In this document: in pieces, positions 25,471 through 25,506 of the stretch
Numbering within the stretch: position 1 is the first letter of the stretch
Layout of the letters: each line of letters starts with the position of its first letter
Assembly (NCBI GenBank): GCA_023489135.1
Contig: JAMDCE010000499.1
Span: forward strand, 632 to 26,137
Direction of reading: 5' to 3'
Origin: Chloroflexota bacterium
GTDB lineage: Bacteria; Chloroflexota; Chloroflexia; JAMDCE01
DNA: 25,506 nucleotides
Notes under the pieces: model-generated
Database searches by the model: none
Told to the model about the DNA's origin: nothing
Seen by the model: the letters and a program-made list of their open reading frames with translations, nothing else
Translations under genes and position numbers: made by a program

Positions 25471-25506
25471 TTTCACCGCGGAGGCGCAGAGGACGCAGAG
25501 ATAAAC
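25471..25506. repeat. Repeat arm cut by the window end
   Basis: CGCGGAGGCGCAGAGGACGC and following bases (25477-25500) match the purine/pyrimidine pattern of the other repeat arms in this window. Any partner arm would lie beyond the end. Confidence 0.55.

Overview
The window is GC-rich bacterial DNA with strong Shine-Dalgarno sites and well-formed sigma70-type promoters. Gene content (PIG-L/LmbE deacetylase, HD-GYP protein, IclR-linked molybdenum hydroxylase, DUF433/DUF5615 pair, GxxExxY gene, many arrayed palindromic repeats) would fit a Chloroflexota-like environmental bacterium. That placement is an inference of low confidence, as no rRNA or other marker gene is present.

Layout. (1) 21-830, minus strand: an enoyl-ACP-reductase-like short-chain dehydrogenase with its own promoter. 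(2) 1043-15630, plus strand: a one-directional defence island of eight genes: Mrr-like nuclease, Mug/TDG-like DNA glycosylase, SNF2-type helicase with a C-terminal DUF3883 domain, AlbA/HATPase protein, DUF1156 DNA methylase, AAA ATPase, small PD-(D/E)xK-like protein and DUF499 ATPase. (3) 15675-16899: a toxin-antitoxin-like pair (MerR-DUF433 fusion plus DUF5615 PIN-like protein) behind two tandem promoters, with a hairpin over the toxin start codon. (4) 16900-17900: a gene-poor stretch, then a GxxExxY gene framed by long inverted repeats. (5) 17932-22710: an IclR regulator with promoter and operator-like palindrome, followed by the FAD, 2Fe-2S and molybdopterin subunits of a xanthine-dehydrogenase-family hydroxylase and a terminator. 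(6) 22733-23358: an AbrB/RelE-type toxin-antitoxin operon. (7) 23470-25414, minus strand: a membrane HD-GYP phosphodiesterase and, upstream of it, a decayed LmbE-type deacetylase with an in-frame stop inside its metal motif.

How the genes may work together. The DUF1156 methylase, DUF499 ATPase and SNF2-type helicase form a recognised anti-phage-associated core (catalogued, as I recall, as helicase-methylase-ATPase or HMA-like). Here it is preceded by an overlapping nuclease/glycosylase pair that could attack modified phage DNA, and it carries an extra ATPase/nuclease-like pair. The methylase would mark self DNA, while the helicase and ATPases would sense or process foreign DNA. This division of labour is inference.

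The most unusual signal is a family of palindromic repeats. Two copies, each exactly 79 bp, sit in the same reading frame inside the methylase gene and add a related 26-residue peptide. A single arm lies upstream of the DUF499 gene, related arms frame the GxxExxY gene, and another arm ends the window. All share one purine/pyrimidine pattern.
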